Positions 43,426-54,634 are shown, numbered from the stretch's first letter. The stretch is DNA of 64,000 bases from Protopterus annectens (GCF_019279795.1 NC_056732.1:176422825-176486824); one strand, 5' to 3'. Notes: generated from the sequence alone by a model not told the origin. A program made the numbers and translations.

Positions 43426-44693
43426 CCAGCCAATCCCTTATAATATGTAAGTGTTAAACGTGGTGTATCATTGCTATCCATTACACTGATTTTAGTTTTC
43501 CTAATATTTACCACTGTTCCACTGGTAGTCGAATCATATTTCAAGAGTGGTAAATAATGTGTACTGCATTTTTTTAGGACTTCTCTTTTAACATTTTTTA
43601 TAAGCCCTAAGGGATATCCTCTCTCTCTAAACAAATTCTGTATTGTTTCCATTTCTTCCACACATTCATAGTTGTCACTAGTCATTCGTGAGGCCCTAAT
43701 CATTTGACCCTTAATGATGTTTCTTCTTAAATATAGGGGATGGTCACTCTCGAAGTGCACATATGAATTTGAAAAACACCTTTTTCTAAAAATTCTAGAT
43801 TTGTATTGCCTAACCTTTTTGCTCTTACTAATTGTTACATCAAGATAATTAACATAATCAAAATTATGTTGAAATGTAAATTCTAAAAAGTTAGTTGTAG
43901 TATGCAAATATTGAATAAATTCCTCAATCTGTGCGGTAGTACCATTCCAAACAATAAAAATATCATCCAGGAACCGAAAATATTGTATAATATGTTCCCA
44001 AAATAAGGATTTAAATACATATTCAAGCTCCCAAAAAAGCATAATAATATTCGCGTATATAGGGGCGCAAGCTGACCCCATTGCCACCCCTCCAATCTGG
44101 TGGTAAATGTCTCCTTGAAAATAAATGAAATTATTCTTCAGGACCAACTCTATATTTTCTAATACCAATCTAAAATCAGTGTTGTTTAAAAAATTAAACT
44201 CAGTTAACATATGTTCAAACCACCCTAACCCAATATCATGAGGTATCACTGAAAATAAATTTTCGACATCAATTGTAATAAAACCATAATTATCGTCATA
44301 TGGGATATTGTTAAATTTTTCCAAAAAGTCCCAGGAATCTATTAATATGTGAGGATAGTCCTGATAAAAGGATTTCAACTTAGTGTCCACAAAAATTGCT
44401 AAGGTCTGCATCTTGGAACACTGGGATGTCACAATAGGCCTAAGAGGAGGGTTGCAAGCGTCTTTATGTATTTTGGGAATCCCTAATATCTCAGGAATGA
44501 CTGGCTTAAGTACCCTCAGAAAATTGTACAAATCAACATCTATAAGTCCCTGCATAAGATTATCTTCCAAGCAGAGATCAATTTTCTTATAACAGATGTT
44601 CATCTCATTCCTAGATGCAAGTTGATACCTATCACATTGATTCAAAATCTCAAGCATCCTCCTTGTGTAGTCCCAGTGGTCCATCAGGACCAC
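43422..44693 (-). pseudogene. PLE-2 reverse transcriptase
   Basis: 423 open codons with complete PLE RT motifs: GIPKIHKDACNPPLRPIVTS (RT2), YGFITIDVENLFSVIPHDIG (catalytic Asp in DVENLF), IYHQIGGVAMGSACAPIYAN, YFRFLDDIFIVWNG (catalytic LDD), FDYVNYLDVTISK, IIKGQMIRASRMTSDNYEC and FRERGYPLGLIKNVKREVLK. Upstream, 44700-44860 encodes KEYSNLTVEEVNILKLLQGN and RIMKPDKGG in another frame, the shift falling in the G run at about 44700. So one frameshift at each end separates an otherwise intact RT from its N-terminus and its endonuclease. Confidence 0.92.
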
Positions 44694-44870
44694 CCTGCCC
44701 CCCCCTTATCGGGTTTCATAATTCTTATTCTTTCATTTCCCTGTAACAATTTCAAAATATTAACTTCTTCCACTGTTAAATTACTGTATTCCTTTGGTCC
44801 ATTATTCAAAAAATTCTTAATAGACAAATGACAACTGCCTAATGTATCAGACTACATGAACCTTTCATCT

Positions 44871-45174
44871 GGTGTTGACACTTATTTTGCCAGTTCTGAG
44901 CAAGGGACTCATGCAATCATTAAACTTCAGCAATTTTAAATGAACTGTATTTGTGGGGCCATTTAAAAGTATCATAGTATTAATTTGTGTTTGCTTTTTT
45001 ACCTACTGACCAGCAGACACTTTTAATTCTTAGTAGACAAATCCCTTCAGTAGTGAGAGCTGAAGAACAATGATGATTTTCATTTCCATGTTAGTTGAGT
45101 TGCTCTGTTATGTGCACAATGCCTGGCTCTTTGAGTGGCTTAACAACTCCATTCATGTTCTTAAGGTATTCTAC
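44871..45174. other. Unassigned spacer
   Basis: No feature recognised. Confidence 0.5.
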
Positions 45175-45257
45175 TGCCAATCCTTAGCGGACCGGTGTTC
45201 CGCTGTGGCAACCCCTAACTGGGAAAAGCCGAAAGAAGAAGAAGAAGAAGAAGATGT
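45175..45257 (+). mobile_element. SINE/RTE 3' tail fragment
   Basis: ggaccggtgttccgctgtgg then caacccctaac, gccgaaag and (AAG)n to 45256. This is the same 3' end as RTE-1 (2427-2490) and the SINE at 50705-50940, including the preceding tagcggaccgg seen only in the SINE, so it is a 5'-truncated SINE copy. Confidence 0.8.
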
Positions 45258-45559
45258 TCTTAAGGTATCATCAGTAAAAGGACTTTCAAAAACCCTCAAC
45301 ATATAGATTTCCAATTAATGCTTTTCTTGGAGGTATAGGTCCTTAATTTTCTCAGCTATTAATGTTAAGACATTGCAAAGATCTAGAGTACCTATCCTGG
45401 AATTTTTTGGATAGAACCTAAATTGTTACATGAATGTTACCTACTGAATGTCCACCCACAGATTTACAGTTAAAGCAAAAGAACAGTGTTGCACGATACA
45501 TCTGGTTGTTCCAAAGTACAACAAATCCAAAGCAAAGTAAAACACCAGAACTACGACAA
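45258..45559. other. Unassigned spacer
   Basis: No feature recognised; part of it may be outer terminus of the PLE fragment to its right. Confidence 0.5.
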
Positions 45560-46317
45560 ACCATGGTAATCCTTTATTAAAAGCATGTAAAAAACATAAA
45601 AACTTTCTTATTGCAAGTAAAAAACATTTGCACTGAGGCTTCATCAGTCACATATCAGAGTGAGTTGATTAATGAGTTAACAAGTTAATGCACCTGTGTA
45701 TTTAGTTCCCATAATAAGGGTTAGAAGTCACCATACCATTTATCTAAGCCTTAAGATCCATTTAATTTCTTCATTCTCAGTGAGGTGTACTATGTCACCT
45801 CCACATAAAGGTTCAATCACTGTATTTAAAATAATAAATGTAAAAGTGTGTGATTCATCATTTTCAGTTATATGTCTATAGAGTGCATTAGTAACTATAT
45901 TTCTTCTTATGTCAGATATATGGTTACCAATGCTCTCATTTAATTTCCTATTTGTTGTGTCTATGTAGTATGCTGGACATTGTACGCATTTTGCCATATG
46001 TACTAAGTGCTGAGTATCACAATTACCATATGCATTTAATGTGAACTCTAGGCCATGAACTGGATGAATAAAAGATTTGGCTGTATAAGTATATTCACAG
46101 TAAGTTCATTTATTACATCTAAATGTTCCTTTTTTGATGCTATGGAAAAACAAGGAGTTCTTGGGTTGTTCTTTATAACACAACTCATTTTTCAGATTAG
46201 ATGTTCTTTTATATGCAAAAATAGGTTTATCTGATATAACATTACCCAACTAAGGAATATCCATGAGGATTGACCAATATTTGCATATAATCTGCTGAAC
46301 ATGCTTTTCCATAGCAC
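45560..46317 (-). pseudogene. PLE-4: Penelope/Poseidon-like endonuclease fragment
   Basis: Minus strand, another PLE lineage. Pre-endonuclease linker KPIFAYKRTSNLKNEL (46230-46190), FIHPVHGLEFTLNAYGNC (about 46060), HLVHMAKCVQCPAYYIDTTN (GIY-YIG region, Y-V/I and YIDTT replacing YVGKT), RKLNESIGNHISDIRRN and the C-terminal IEPLCGGDIVHLTENEEIKW, ILRLR (about 45740). The GGD..xLxxxEExWI pattern is typical of Penelope/Poseidon-type elements rather than the Neptune-like ones elsewhere here. No RT remains. Its 3' side has a relic hammerhead (45622-45657). Confidence 0.82.
45622..45657 (-). ncRNA. Degenerate hammerhead, PLE-4 terminus
   Basis: Minus strand CUGAUGA is intact (tcatcag, 45641-45647) and followed by AGCCUC; the second half (GCAAAUG for GGCGAAAC-like) is eroded. 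Called because it sits just downstream of the endonuclease, as in the other PLEs. Confidence 0.5.
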
Positions 46318-46465
46318 TACTTTTAGTTTTAACTGATTGGTTTGTCTGTGTACTCATTGTTTTAGTTTATTAGTTGGGATAGTTTGCAGATACCCTAATG
46401 GTTATAGACATCAGCTAGGTATGACAACCTTGTGTTCCTAAAGGTTAGCCAAACAGTCCACTTAT

Positions 46466-46513
46466 GCTGTGCTGATGAAGCCATAAGAAGGCTGAAACAT
46501 GCATGCCCACAGC
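46466..46513 (+). ncRNA. Hammerhead, tandem unit 1
   Basis: Stem I GCUGUG (46466-46471) with CACAGC (46508-46513), six perfect pairs. CUGAUGA at 46472-46478, stem II AGCC/GGCU around a 6-base loop, GAAA, then self-complementary ACAUGCAUG as stem III. The U expected opposite the last A of GAAA is C (CAUGCC for CAUGUC), a single change that would weaken cleavage. Confidence 0.82.
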
Positions 46514-46863
46514 TAGTGAGGTTTGGTTATATTCACCTGAATTTGTCCATAACAGACTTAAAAGGAAAAATGTCATGGGCATTTAGAACTGACATATAGC
46601 AGAAACACCTGAAGTCCTTAAAGGATCATTTGCATATATCCCATGTGCCTCTAATACAAGAGGTTTAAGGAATCACGCAGTGGAAACTCTAGCTTGGCTA
46701 GATTTTTCTTTTAGTTTTTACTCATTCGTTTGTCTGTGTGACCTTTTTACTCATTGTTTTAATTTGTTAATTGGGATATTTTATGGACACCACAATGGTT
46801 ATGGACATCAGCTGGGTATGACAACCCTGTGTTTCTAAAAATTAGCAAAACAGTCCACTTATG

Positions 46864-46908
46864 CTTTGCTGATGAACCATAAGAAGGCTGATACATGAAT
46901 GTACACAG
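46864..46908 (+). ncRNA. Hammerhead, tandem unit 2
   Basis: CUGAUGA at 46869-46875, stem II shortened (ACC/GGCU), GAUA in place of GAAA, stem III ACAU/AUGU restored with the cleavage triplet GUA, stem I CUUUG/CACAG with one mismatch. The two units are damaged at different places, so together they imply a common ancestor with a complete ribozyme. Confidence 0.78.
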
Positions 46909-47145
46909 TTAGCGAGGTTTGGCTTTATTTTCCTGAATTTGAAATTATCCATAACAGGTTTATAAAGAAAAAAGTCATGGGCATTCAGAAATGCCATATA
47001 GCTGAAACACCTGATGTTCTTAAAGAGTTATTTGCATATATTCCATGTGCCTCTAATATAAGAGGTTTAAGGAATCACACTGTGGAAACCTGTAGCTCGG
47101 CTAGATTTTTCTTTTAGATTTTACTGAGAGGTTTGTAGATCATGG

Positions 47146-47796
47146 AACATGATTTAGGAAGTCATTTTAATATGTACTCCATACCTGGACTGTTCTAGAT
47201 ATGAAGTGGTATCTGCAGATATGCTTGGGAGTCTGGAAAGATATATAAATTGTCACAGCTGTGGTATATAGATTTTAGTGTGCACCAGTCCTATGCAGTT
47301 GTGGATCATGTTTATAAATCTGTCACAATACTATAAATTCAATCTGTTTGCCCTTTTATAACACACACACACATATATTGCACATCTCATATCAGGCAGT
47401 ATATTACGTGGCAATTGTAGGGCATTATATGTAAAAAAAAGCACTTAGAAGGTAGAAGGAGATGGTTGCCAAACATCTTGCTGTTATTTGTCACCAGATT
47501 AGGAGCCATGCATTTTCATTATAGGTAATAGAGAGGGTCTTCTTATTCATTTAGATTTACAGGCCTTGAAAGCAGTGGCAACTCAGTGCTTTATTTCACT
47601 TCTCCTCCGGTGTCAATGAACATTTTCATTTAAAAACATTTTTGGATTTGTAATAATTTTTCATAAAGTTGCTTGGTATGTCTTGCTTCTATAACACAGC
47701 AGACTAGTTTGAAGGACTTTAATAAAAACTTTGAAAATTATCTCCTGACGTGTAACATAAACAGAAACAACTCAGGGCTTTTAACTTGTATTTGTT
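47146..47796. other. Unassigned DNA
   Basis: No gene or element recognised; a short (CA) run lies at 47363-47373. Confidence 0.5.
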
Positions 47797-48165
47797 CATA
47801 GGTTCATATGTTTGGTGAACAAGTCAAGGCCTACTGGCCATCAAGGAGCCTGATACCCAGATCCCATGTGGGATATTACAGATCTTCTCTAAGAAAGTGA
47901 TGAAATACAGAGAACAGAAAGTGGTTCTGTGGTGTTTGGCTATAACATTAGCATCAAAGCCCCCTGAATCTCTTTGTGAGGAATCTTTGTAATTTCTCCA
48001 GCTGCATCAGATGCAGTCCAAATCCACTACAGAACAGGATGTGGTATTCTATAAGTGAGCTGATAAAGGCTATATAAAATAGACATTTACCTCCCTGGCA
48101 TGAATCTCAACAACTGTGAGGATCAGTTGGACAACTCCATATGTTTTGTAAACCATAGTTGCTGT
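47797..48165 (-). pseudogene. CR1/L2-group LINE, decayed 3' fragment (LINE-E)
   Basis: Minus strand: YIAFISSLIEYHILFCSGFG followed by LMQLEKLQRFLTKRFRGL (about 48070-47960). This parallels SLIRPIIVYNAPFGMYLTRH and LQQLERPQKDLTKRITGL of LINE-B. The left end has cctatgaac-like tail traces (47797-47815). Old, short and dead. Confidence 0.7.
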
Positions 48166-48325
48166 ATAGGTATCAAATGAAAGGTATTTTTTTACAAAGT
48201 CTCTGAGGTTTTTTTACTAATCTGTCAGCTTTTAGTCGTTAGATTCAGTAGTGTAGAGCTTGTGGGGAATTGCCAAACTCCAAAATACTGTTTTTTTTTT
48301 TTTTTTTGTATGTTCCTTCTTAATA
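48166..48325. other. Unassigned spacer with poly-T
   Basis: Contains a T17 run (48291-48307). The last 8 bases, tcttaata, are the target duplication of the MITE that follows. Confidence 0.6.
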
Positions 48326-48610
48326 GGGTCTATATTATATTCCCGAAAGCCGACAATTTTGAATCTGACATTGTTGGCACGAGAATATCGAACGCTAAGA
48401 ATCTCGAGTGTGTAAACGGAAATCTCCATTTACTGCAATGTAGTGCGGTCTCGGAGTTGGTATATTTAAGTAGTGGGGGGTGCAGGGGGGCTTGTCCCCC
48501 TGCTTAAACCCGTTAGGGTACTTTTTTTGTCTTTTTATAAGGTCGATGTTTAAAGACATCGACCATATGTTGTTCGATGTTTTCAACCATCGATCTTATA
48601 ATATAGACCC
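48326..48610. mobile_element. Foldback MITE, type D
   Basis: 285 bp, inverted ends gggtctatattat and ataatatagaccc, flanked by a perfect 8-bp duplication tcttaata (48318-48325 and 48611-48618). The interior has gtcgatgtttaaagacatcg (24-bp perfect palindrome, 48541-48564), the G/C block gtggggggtgcaggggggct and the shared core (tagtgcggtctcggagttgg, the complement of ccaactc-gagacc-gcacta). No ORF. Confidence 0.92.
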
Positions 48611-48618
48611 TCTTAATA

Positions 48619-50704
48619 GCATTTATTGTTCACAGGATACTTACATTTTTTGGCTTATGCATTTTATTCAACCAGAGTTCACTGAAAGAAATATCAAACA
48701 TAAGATCTAAGCACGTAATATCCATTCATGATACAGCTTAGTGGTTGTATTGGTTGCTGTCTCCTAAATTAAGTCATCAAGGAGAATAAAACAAAATTGT
48801 TTCTCAGAGTAGAATAACAATTAAATCATCAGTTGTCACTTGCATAAAGCAAGATAATTGGTTGCAATTCAGATTAAAATAATTTCGATAGTCAGCACAT
48901 CCTGTATTTCAGTTAGGATATTATCAGTCCAGTTAAGTAAATACATGGAAAAAAAAAACAAAAAATAAATATAACAGTATTTAACAAAATACCACTTTTT
49001 TACATTGAATGACCACAAAACACTTGAGAAAATGATGGCTATTATTATCCTGCCATTATGTTTGGCTTCACCCCCCCATGTCACCTTACTCATGTTTGTT
49101 AACTCTAACACAACCCCCCAACCAGAACCATATGAAGGACATTAATAAAAACCCTTTCCTTAACAGTAATATTAAACAAGATACACATAACACACACAAA
49201 TACACATACAGACTTCACACGTCACTACCAAACCATAACACAAAATATATCCCCTTCTTTAGCCATTACTCTAACCCTAACCTGCAAATACTCACACATA
49301 CATGCAAACCCATATAATGTGATCTTGCAAGTCTTCACAACTATCACCTTTTCAGTCATTCATTTCCCTGCATATTCCTACTTACCTGCACTATATAAGA
49401 TTTTAAATTAACCATATTATACTCTCATAAATGAACAGTTACTCATATGTGCAGTTGCTGTTTTTTCACATTAACACAAATTGTTTTATCAGATCAGTAT
49501 TCTACCTTTTTATTATATCCACTAATTTATGTACTGTTATTCCCCATGACTTGGAGATTTTATGGTTTTGAGATTTTTTTCTAAAAACATTGAGTTCAAC
49601 AACATGGATAACAGCTTGCTGGCTGATTTATTGAATATAACTTTGAGTACTATTTTTTTTCAGTTTTAAGGAAACAAAATTGAAACAAATAAGCTACTAC
49701 ACAAATGTGAAATAGCTTAGTGGAAGACTATGTCTGTAGTCATTCCACATATCATTTGTTAAATGCTATCACCATTTTGTTGACAATTTTCGTGTGTACA
49801 TACATGCAATGGAACTTTGAGTTGTTTAAATATTTTTGATGAATTTCTTAATTCTTGTACAGCTTTTGTATGGTTTAATTTTACACATTGCAAACAAAAT
49901 ATTTATTTTTTAGATGTTGCTATATAAATGAGTACAGTAAGTAGCATTGTCCTACAAGAAGCAAGCGGCCAGCAATTCTTACTTAAAATGCAGAAGTAGT
50001 TACCTCTCATACATAAAATGGAATGTAGTGAAGGGGCAAATGGTGTAAACAGGTAGATTGACAGTAGATGGCATTTTTAAATGATAGATGGATTAAGGTA
50101 GATTGACAGCAGATTACATTTCTAGACAAGAAATGGATTTACATAAACAAAAGTTTTTGACTAAGTGATATCCCTAGAATTAATTAATAGATGTTAAGAT
50201 AAATTACCTAACTGTAGAACTTTTTTATCAACTAGCCACTAAAGGAGGTTCTGTCATGGAGTTTATATAAATTCAGGTAGTGCTAACGAGAATATGATAT
50301 GTGTACTGCCATACAGATTAGATACCCTAGCAATTCGGAATGCCATGAAACATAATTAGGACATTTTGACTGCCATTGCTGATATTAATGAGATAGTAGG
50401 TGACAGTGCATATTTTTTAAATAAGAATAAATTAAATAAGAATTTTAATATTAAAGACATTCTTGAGAGCTTTGAAGGGGCTCCAGGTATGATACAAGAC
50501 AAATAAGGTATATTTTCTTGCAAGCAATGCAAATAAGTAGCTAATGCCCTTTCTTTCTTTTGAAGTAATGCTTAAAAAACATAAAGTGCCTGTCTATTCT
50601 AATTGCAGTTCCACACACATATTGTTTATGATGTACTTATTGTGAGACTTATATATCTAGAATAAGAAGGAAAGTGTGCAAATATTATTATTCTATTTCT
50701 ATTT
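48619..50704. other. Unassigned DNA, 2.1 kb
   Basis: A+T-rich; nothing recognised on either strand beyond short runs (a C-run near 49070, an ACAC-rich patch 49180-49215). Confidence 0.5.
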
Positions 50705-50940
50705 CTGTCAGTCCCTCGGTAGTGGTGCTGTGGTAGCGTTGTCACCTCACAGCAAGACGTTGTCCCGTTCGATTCTCAGGTAGAGCGTCTTCTGTGTGGA
50801 ACCATGCATGAATGAGTGTGCCTTCGTTGAAGGTTGTGTGTCAGGGCTGGTAACTCGGCACGTAAAAATCCACTACCAAACATTAGCGGACCGGAGTTCC
50901 GCTGTGGCGACCCCTAACCGGGATAAGCCGAAAGACACAA
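50705..50940 (+). mobile_element. tRNA-derived SINE with RTE-type tail
   Basis: tRNA-like head with box A in gctgtggtagcgttgtcacc and box B cgttcgattctc (50727-50780), a middle part (ctgtgtggaaccatgcatga) related to fish DANA/V-SINEs, and the 3' end gttccgctgtggcgaccccta then gggataagccgaaag. That end matches RTE-1 at 2450-2480. Expected biology: Pol III transcript copied by the RTE enzyme that recognises the shared tail. Confidence 0.82.
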
Positions 50941-51101
50941 CATGAAAAAAATGCAATTTATAAGCATACACTAAAATGTGCAAGTTTCAAAAGATTTCTT
51001 TTTTATGCTATGTGGTGTGAGACAGGACATACAGTACAGGGAGATCTGAATTAGATTATAGGGAATATAGCTGGCAAATGTTATGTTAAATAAAACAAAA
51101 C

Positions 51102-51378
51102 TGCTAGGGTCTGAATATATATTGTGAATATGTACATAGTCATTGCCACTTTAAGACTATTCTATAGTGCATTCTTTATTAAGAATGTGTGTAACCCATA
51201 ATGCATTGTACCTAGAGCATATCGTCAATGTGATCATTGTGACTGAGGTGTTAACATTGTTTCTGCTGAGCTGCCATTTTGAACGGAATAAAAGTTCATT
51301 GTTTCATTAAAATGTCCTGTATGCTGTTATTAATGATACTACTGTTAGATATTACTGAGTGATCAGAAGTGCTTGTCA
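51102..51378 (+). mobile_element. Ty3/gypsy 5' LTR (probable)
   Basis: Begins TG (51102) and ends CA (51378). Contains a promoter-like ttctttattaag region, the polyadenylation-type gaataaaagttc (51287-51298), and is followed by taacatcagaagtaggaat, which resembles the primer-binding site (TGGTGTCAGAAGTGGGA-like) that precedes gag in this retrotransposon group. The ATG of gag is about 200 bp downstream. No 3' LTR was found, so boundaries are inferred. Confidence 0.6.
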
Positions 51379-51585
51379 TAGCATAACATCAGAAGTAGGA
51401 ATTTCTTTTTGAATTAAATATGAAAACACCATTCCTGTCAGAAAACGCAAACAAGCCATGTAATATCTGCCAAGCAGAGATTAACAGTTTTACCACAAAC
51501 AACTAATTTTATCTCACAATGTGACTTTTTTACAATTTTAAGCTGCGCAATCACAGAAACCTGAATTTTTTTGACAAAACTGACA

Positions 51586-51798
51586 ATGTTTAATCCACCA
51601 GAACCAGATGACTTCTCAAAACCATTTGGCTGGACTACCTGGAGACAAAGGTTCATACAGTTTATAGTAGCAATCAAATTAGCTAAAGAAACATAATAAA
51701 TCCAGACAAATATTGATTGCATTCAATGAGCAAGGGAATGGAGATAATATGCAGTTCATTTTCATTCTCAGAGGAGCAGAGCTTTACATATAGAGCTG
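51586..51798 (+). pseudogene. Ty3/gypsy gag, N-terminal part
   Basis: ATG at 51586 opens FNPPEPDDFSKPFGWTTWRQ and RFIQFIVAIKLAKE, the start of the capsid-type Gag protein of K02A2.6-like gypsy elements. Two adjacent stops follow (about 51694-51699), then decayed sequence to FSEEQSFTYRA, where the hAT element (51799) interrupts. The reading continues in the same frame at 55133. Confidence 0.8.
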
Positions 51799-53028
51799 CA
51801 GTGGCGGCTGGTGACTTCAAATTAAAGGGGGGCTGCAGGAGACAGCTGAATGGGTGGGGCCAATGGGAAGGGGTATGGTCAACTCTAAAGCGGTGGAGCT
51901 ATGCTCAAAACCACAATAACTGGAACTTTAATTAAATACGCTGCCCTGGGTGCCAAACTGTCATTACGCGAGTCCAATCAAGACAAAATGAAATGTAGAA
52001 GAAAAAATATTTCAATGCATTAGCTACATGACAACTTACTTAATATCTAGATGGAAACAGGTTGTGAGGCATGAAAAAATAAATAACTTTTTAAATACAT
52101 TACTGGAATACCAGTCAAAATCAAGTATAAAAAAAAAAAACAAGCAGCACTCAACTCAAACCACTATTCCTTGCACTGCAGTTCTAATTATAATTTATAT
52201 TCAGCTTTATAAAATTACCAAGTAACATGCTGAAAGTAGCAATCACTGTGATACCCTCACTTGTAAAAATGTTTCTTATCCAAAAAAGACCTGCTGCCTG
52301 ACAACTATCTACTTGTTTCATGGGGAAGACATGATCAAAGTGAAAAATGAACAGCAAACAAGAAACAAGCTCAAGATAAATTGCTTAAAGGATTCCTGCA
52401 CAAGTTATGGACCACACATGATAGATTGGCATTCTGTTTAGTTTACGGGTAAAGCCTGCAAAGATGACTGCAAGTCTCCAACAAAAGATGACTGCAAGTC
52501 TCCAACAAATGTAATGAGCTTCTGAAAATACTGTAATCCTGTCCTTTATTACAAATACTGTCATATGCATTTCAATACCCAAGGCTTATACATTATCTAG
52601 TTATGTAAATATTCTCTGCATGGCAACAATGAAAAGGCTTTCAATGCTGGTAATTCTTTAACAGTATGCTTATTAAAGCTTACTTGCATCTTACAATCTC
52701 CGACAAGCTTACCTGATGGTCATTAAATCATTGCTACTTAAACACAGAGCAACAGGACTCTGCGACAGCATGTATTTCTGAAGCTGTGGAGTGGCCTATC
52801 TGCCTGTAAATTTACCTTAACAAAGGACCCAGACAATTGCATCAGGGTTAGCAAGGAGACTGCATACTGAGGAATACCAAGTTTAAAAAAATGTATCTAG
52901 AGTGTCATAGATTCAAACAGCCACAGCAATCAGCCAGTCAAGTGCAGACCTACTAATCATTCAGGCAGTTAGTCCTAAGAAAAAGAGTCTATACTCAGTA
53001 ACCCAGGCAAGCAGATGGAAGACCCATT

Positions 53029-53029
<1 letters not shown>

Positions 53030-53097
<68 letters not shown>
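53030..53097. repeat. (CA)n microsatellite
   Basis: About 33 perfect CA units, inside the hAT element. Confidence 0.97.
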
Positions 53098-54633
53098 CTT
53101 AATTTTCTTTCTGAGCAAGGGGAGAGGAATTGCCAACCTATACTTATCAAGGTTCTAGGAGATGAACTACCATACCACATAACTTGCACACATCAAAAAT
53201 AGGAATACAGGCTCTTGAAAAACAGTAACAGCTGGCAAAAAATCTGGGCACACACAATTATCATAAAAGCCCACACACTGAATACAGTACAATGCCTCTC
53301 CTTTTCAGTAAAAATTGTAAATAATACTAGAAAACAAAATTATGCAAAAATACAGGTACTTGTTAATGCCTTTATTGTGAGACAGATTCCTGCAGAAAGA
53401 TTTTATTCACAAATTTGTATGCATATTTTTCTGACAGTTGTTTCATTTTCATGGTGATGACAAGTCATATAACGTCTGCCAGTGGAAGCCAGGTATAATG
53501 TAAAATTACTTACTCTGACAGTATATTTATGATTTTATGAAGTATACATTTGCCTTTCTAAGAAACAGGACAGTATGCATATCTGTTATGAAATGAATCT
53601 AAAGACATCAACACATAAGGATGCCATGAAATTACAATACTAAAGTAATATTTGGAAAGTCAAAACACTTGTTTCTTCATAAAATATCAGAGAAACTAGT
53701 ATCAGACTTTTGCCCCTATACACTGTCAGTCAACCATGCTCATTCTAAGTCTAATAAGGCACACCTATTTTAACTGTGAAGATGGGACATAAAATGCCCA
53801 GAAACAAACAAAAAAAAGTTCCAATAGTTTATTTACACAAATTCACTCACCCCTACAAAGGTGCATTCTTGCAGACACACAAGCATACATGCACACACAC
53901 ACAAATACAAACAGAAACACACACATAATGACACTGGCCCTGTTAAACCAGATTTAAACTGAAAACCACTTTGTTAATGTCAAAACTTTGTAGCCTATGC
54001 AGCATATGGAAATATAAGTAATCTAAAATGACAGGAGACTTCTCGGTCTTGAGCTAATCTTCTACACTAAGGCAATGAAGTCAGTCCCCAGAAAAGCAAT
54101 AATTACAAATGTGTGCTGTGTCAATAAAGAATAAGGAAAGTCTATCTACATGGATTCAACAGTGGCAATTAACACTCATAACTCTAAAGTTGCTGCCAGC
54201 ACAAGTTATTATAATCATGCAGATGACAGTGGATCCTGAATTTGTCCATTCAGCTATGAAGTACAGAAACAATGATCAAAATATCATTTGAAAAGCAAAA
54301 ACTGTAATTTGTTACCACTGCAATGCAGCTGGCCTAATATTTCCTAAATTAAGCACACTCGTGTCATGGCTAAGGGTCAAAAGACGAGTCCGCTTACCCA
54401 GTGAATAAATAGTAAATAAATAAATAAGCTGTTACTTGTTAAAGGAATGACTTCTTTGCCGACTACTCCAGTAAATACATAGTTAGGCGTATATTCAATG
54501 AAAACTGCATTTTTAAAAGAAAAATAAATATACAAGCCAATTTCTTTCAGTGAAATAGTTTCTTGCTTCAGTGATTATAAAAAAGCTAATATCAAAAGAA
54601 AAAGTGTTCCTCCAGAGACAAAACCAGTACGTG

Positions 54634-54634
<1 letters not shown>

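Larger units (their letters stand above)
42060..44870 (-). mobile_element. PLE-2: Neptune-like Penelope element
   Basis: Minus-strand element with RT (43422-44860), endonuclease (42820-43425), an A+T-rich 3' UTR (42280-42820) and a 3' terminus with an intact-looking hammerhead (42229-42275). 5'-truncated near 44870, within the N-terminal part. The outer 3' limit (about 42060-42190) is not defined because I find no second terminus or TSD. It is the best preserved PLE of the window. Confidence 0.88.
46318..47145 (+). repeat. Tandem dimer of about 397-bp hammerhead units (retrozyme-like)
   Basis: Two diverged head-to-tail units plus the start of a third. The landmark cttttagttttaact recurs at about 46319, 46708 and 47111, and the hammerhead boxes at 46472 and 46869 are 397 bases apart. 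Shared blocks: gacatcagctaggtatgaca, cagtccacttatgct, cacctgaagtccttaaagga and cctctaatacaagaggttta. Each unit contains one plus-strand hammerhead. The distance between predicted cleavage sites is 396 nt, inside the size range reported for metazoan retrozymes (small non-autonomous ribozyme retroelements that replicate through circular RNA). Unit 2 also has a 72-codon frame (46899-47117), but unit 1 lacks an equivalent open frame, so I do not call it coding. Confidence 0.82.

Noticed and set aside
46899..47117. 72-codon frame in hammerhead unit 2 as a LINE C-terminal peptide
   Set aside because: IIHNRF..RGLRNH loosely recalls LINE C-termini, but the homologous unit 1 is not open in this frame, so no selection for coding is evident.
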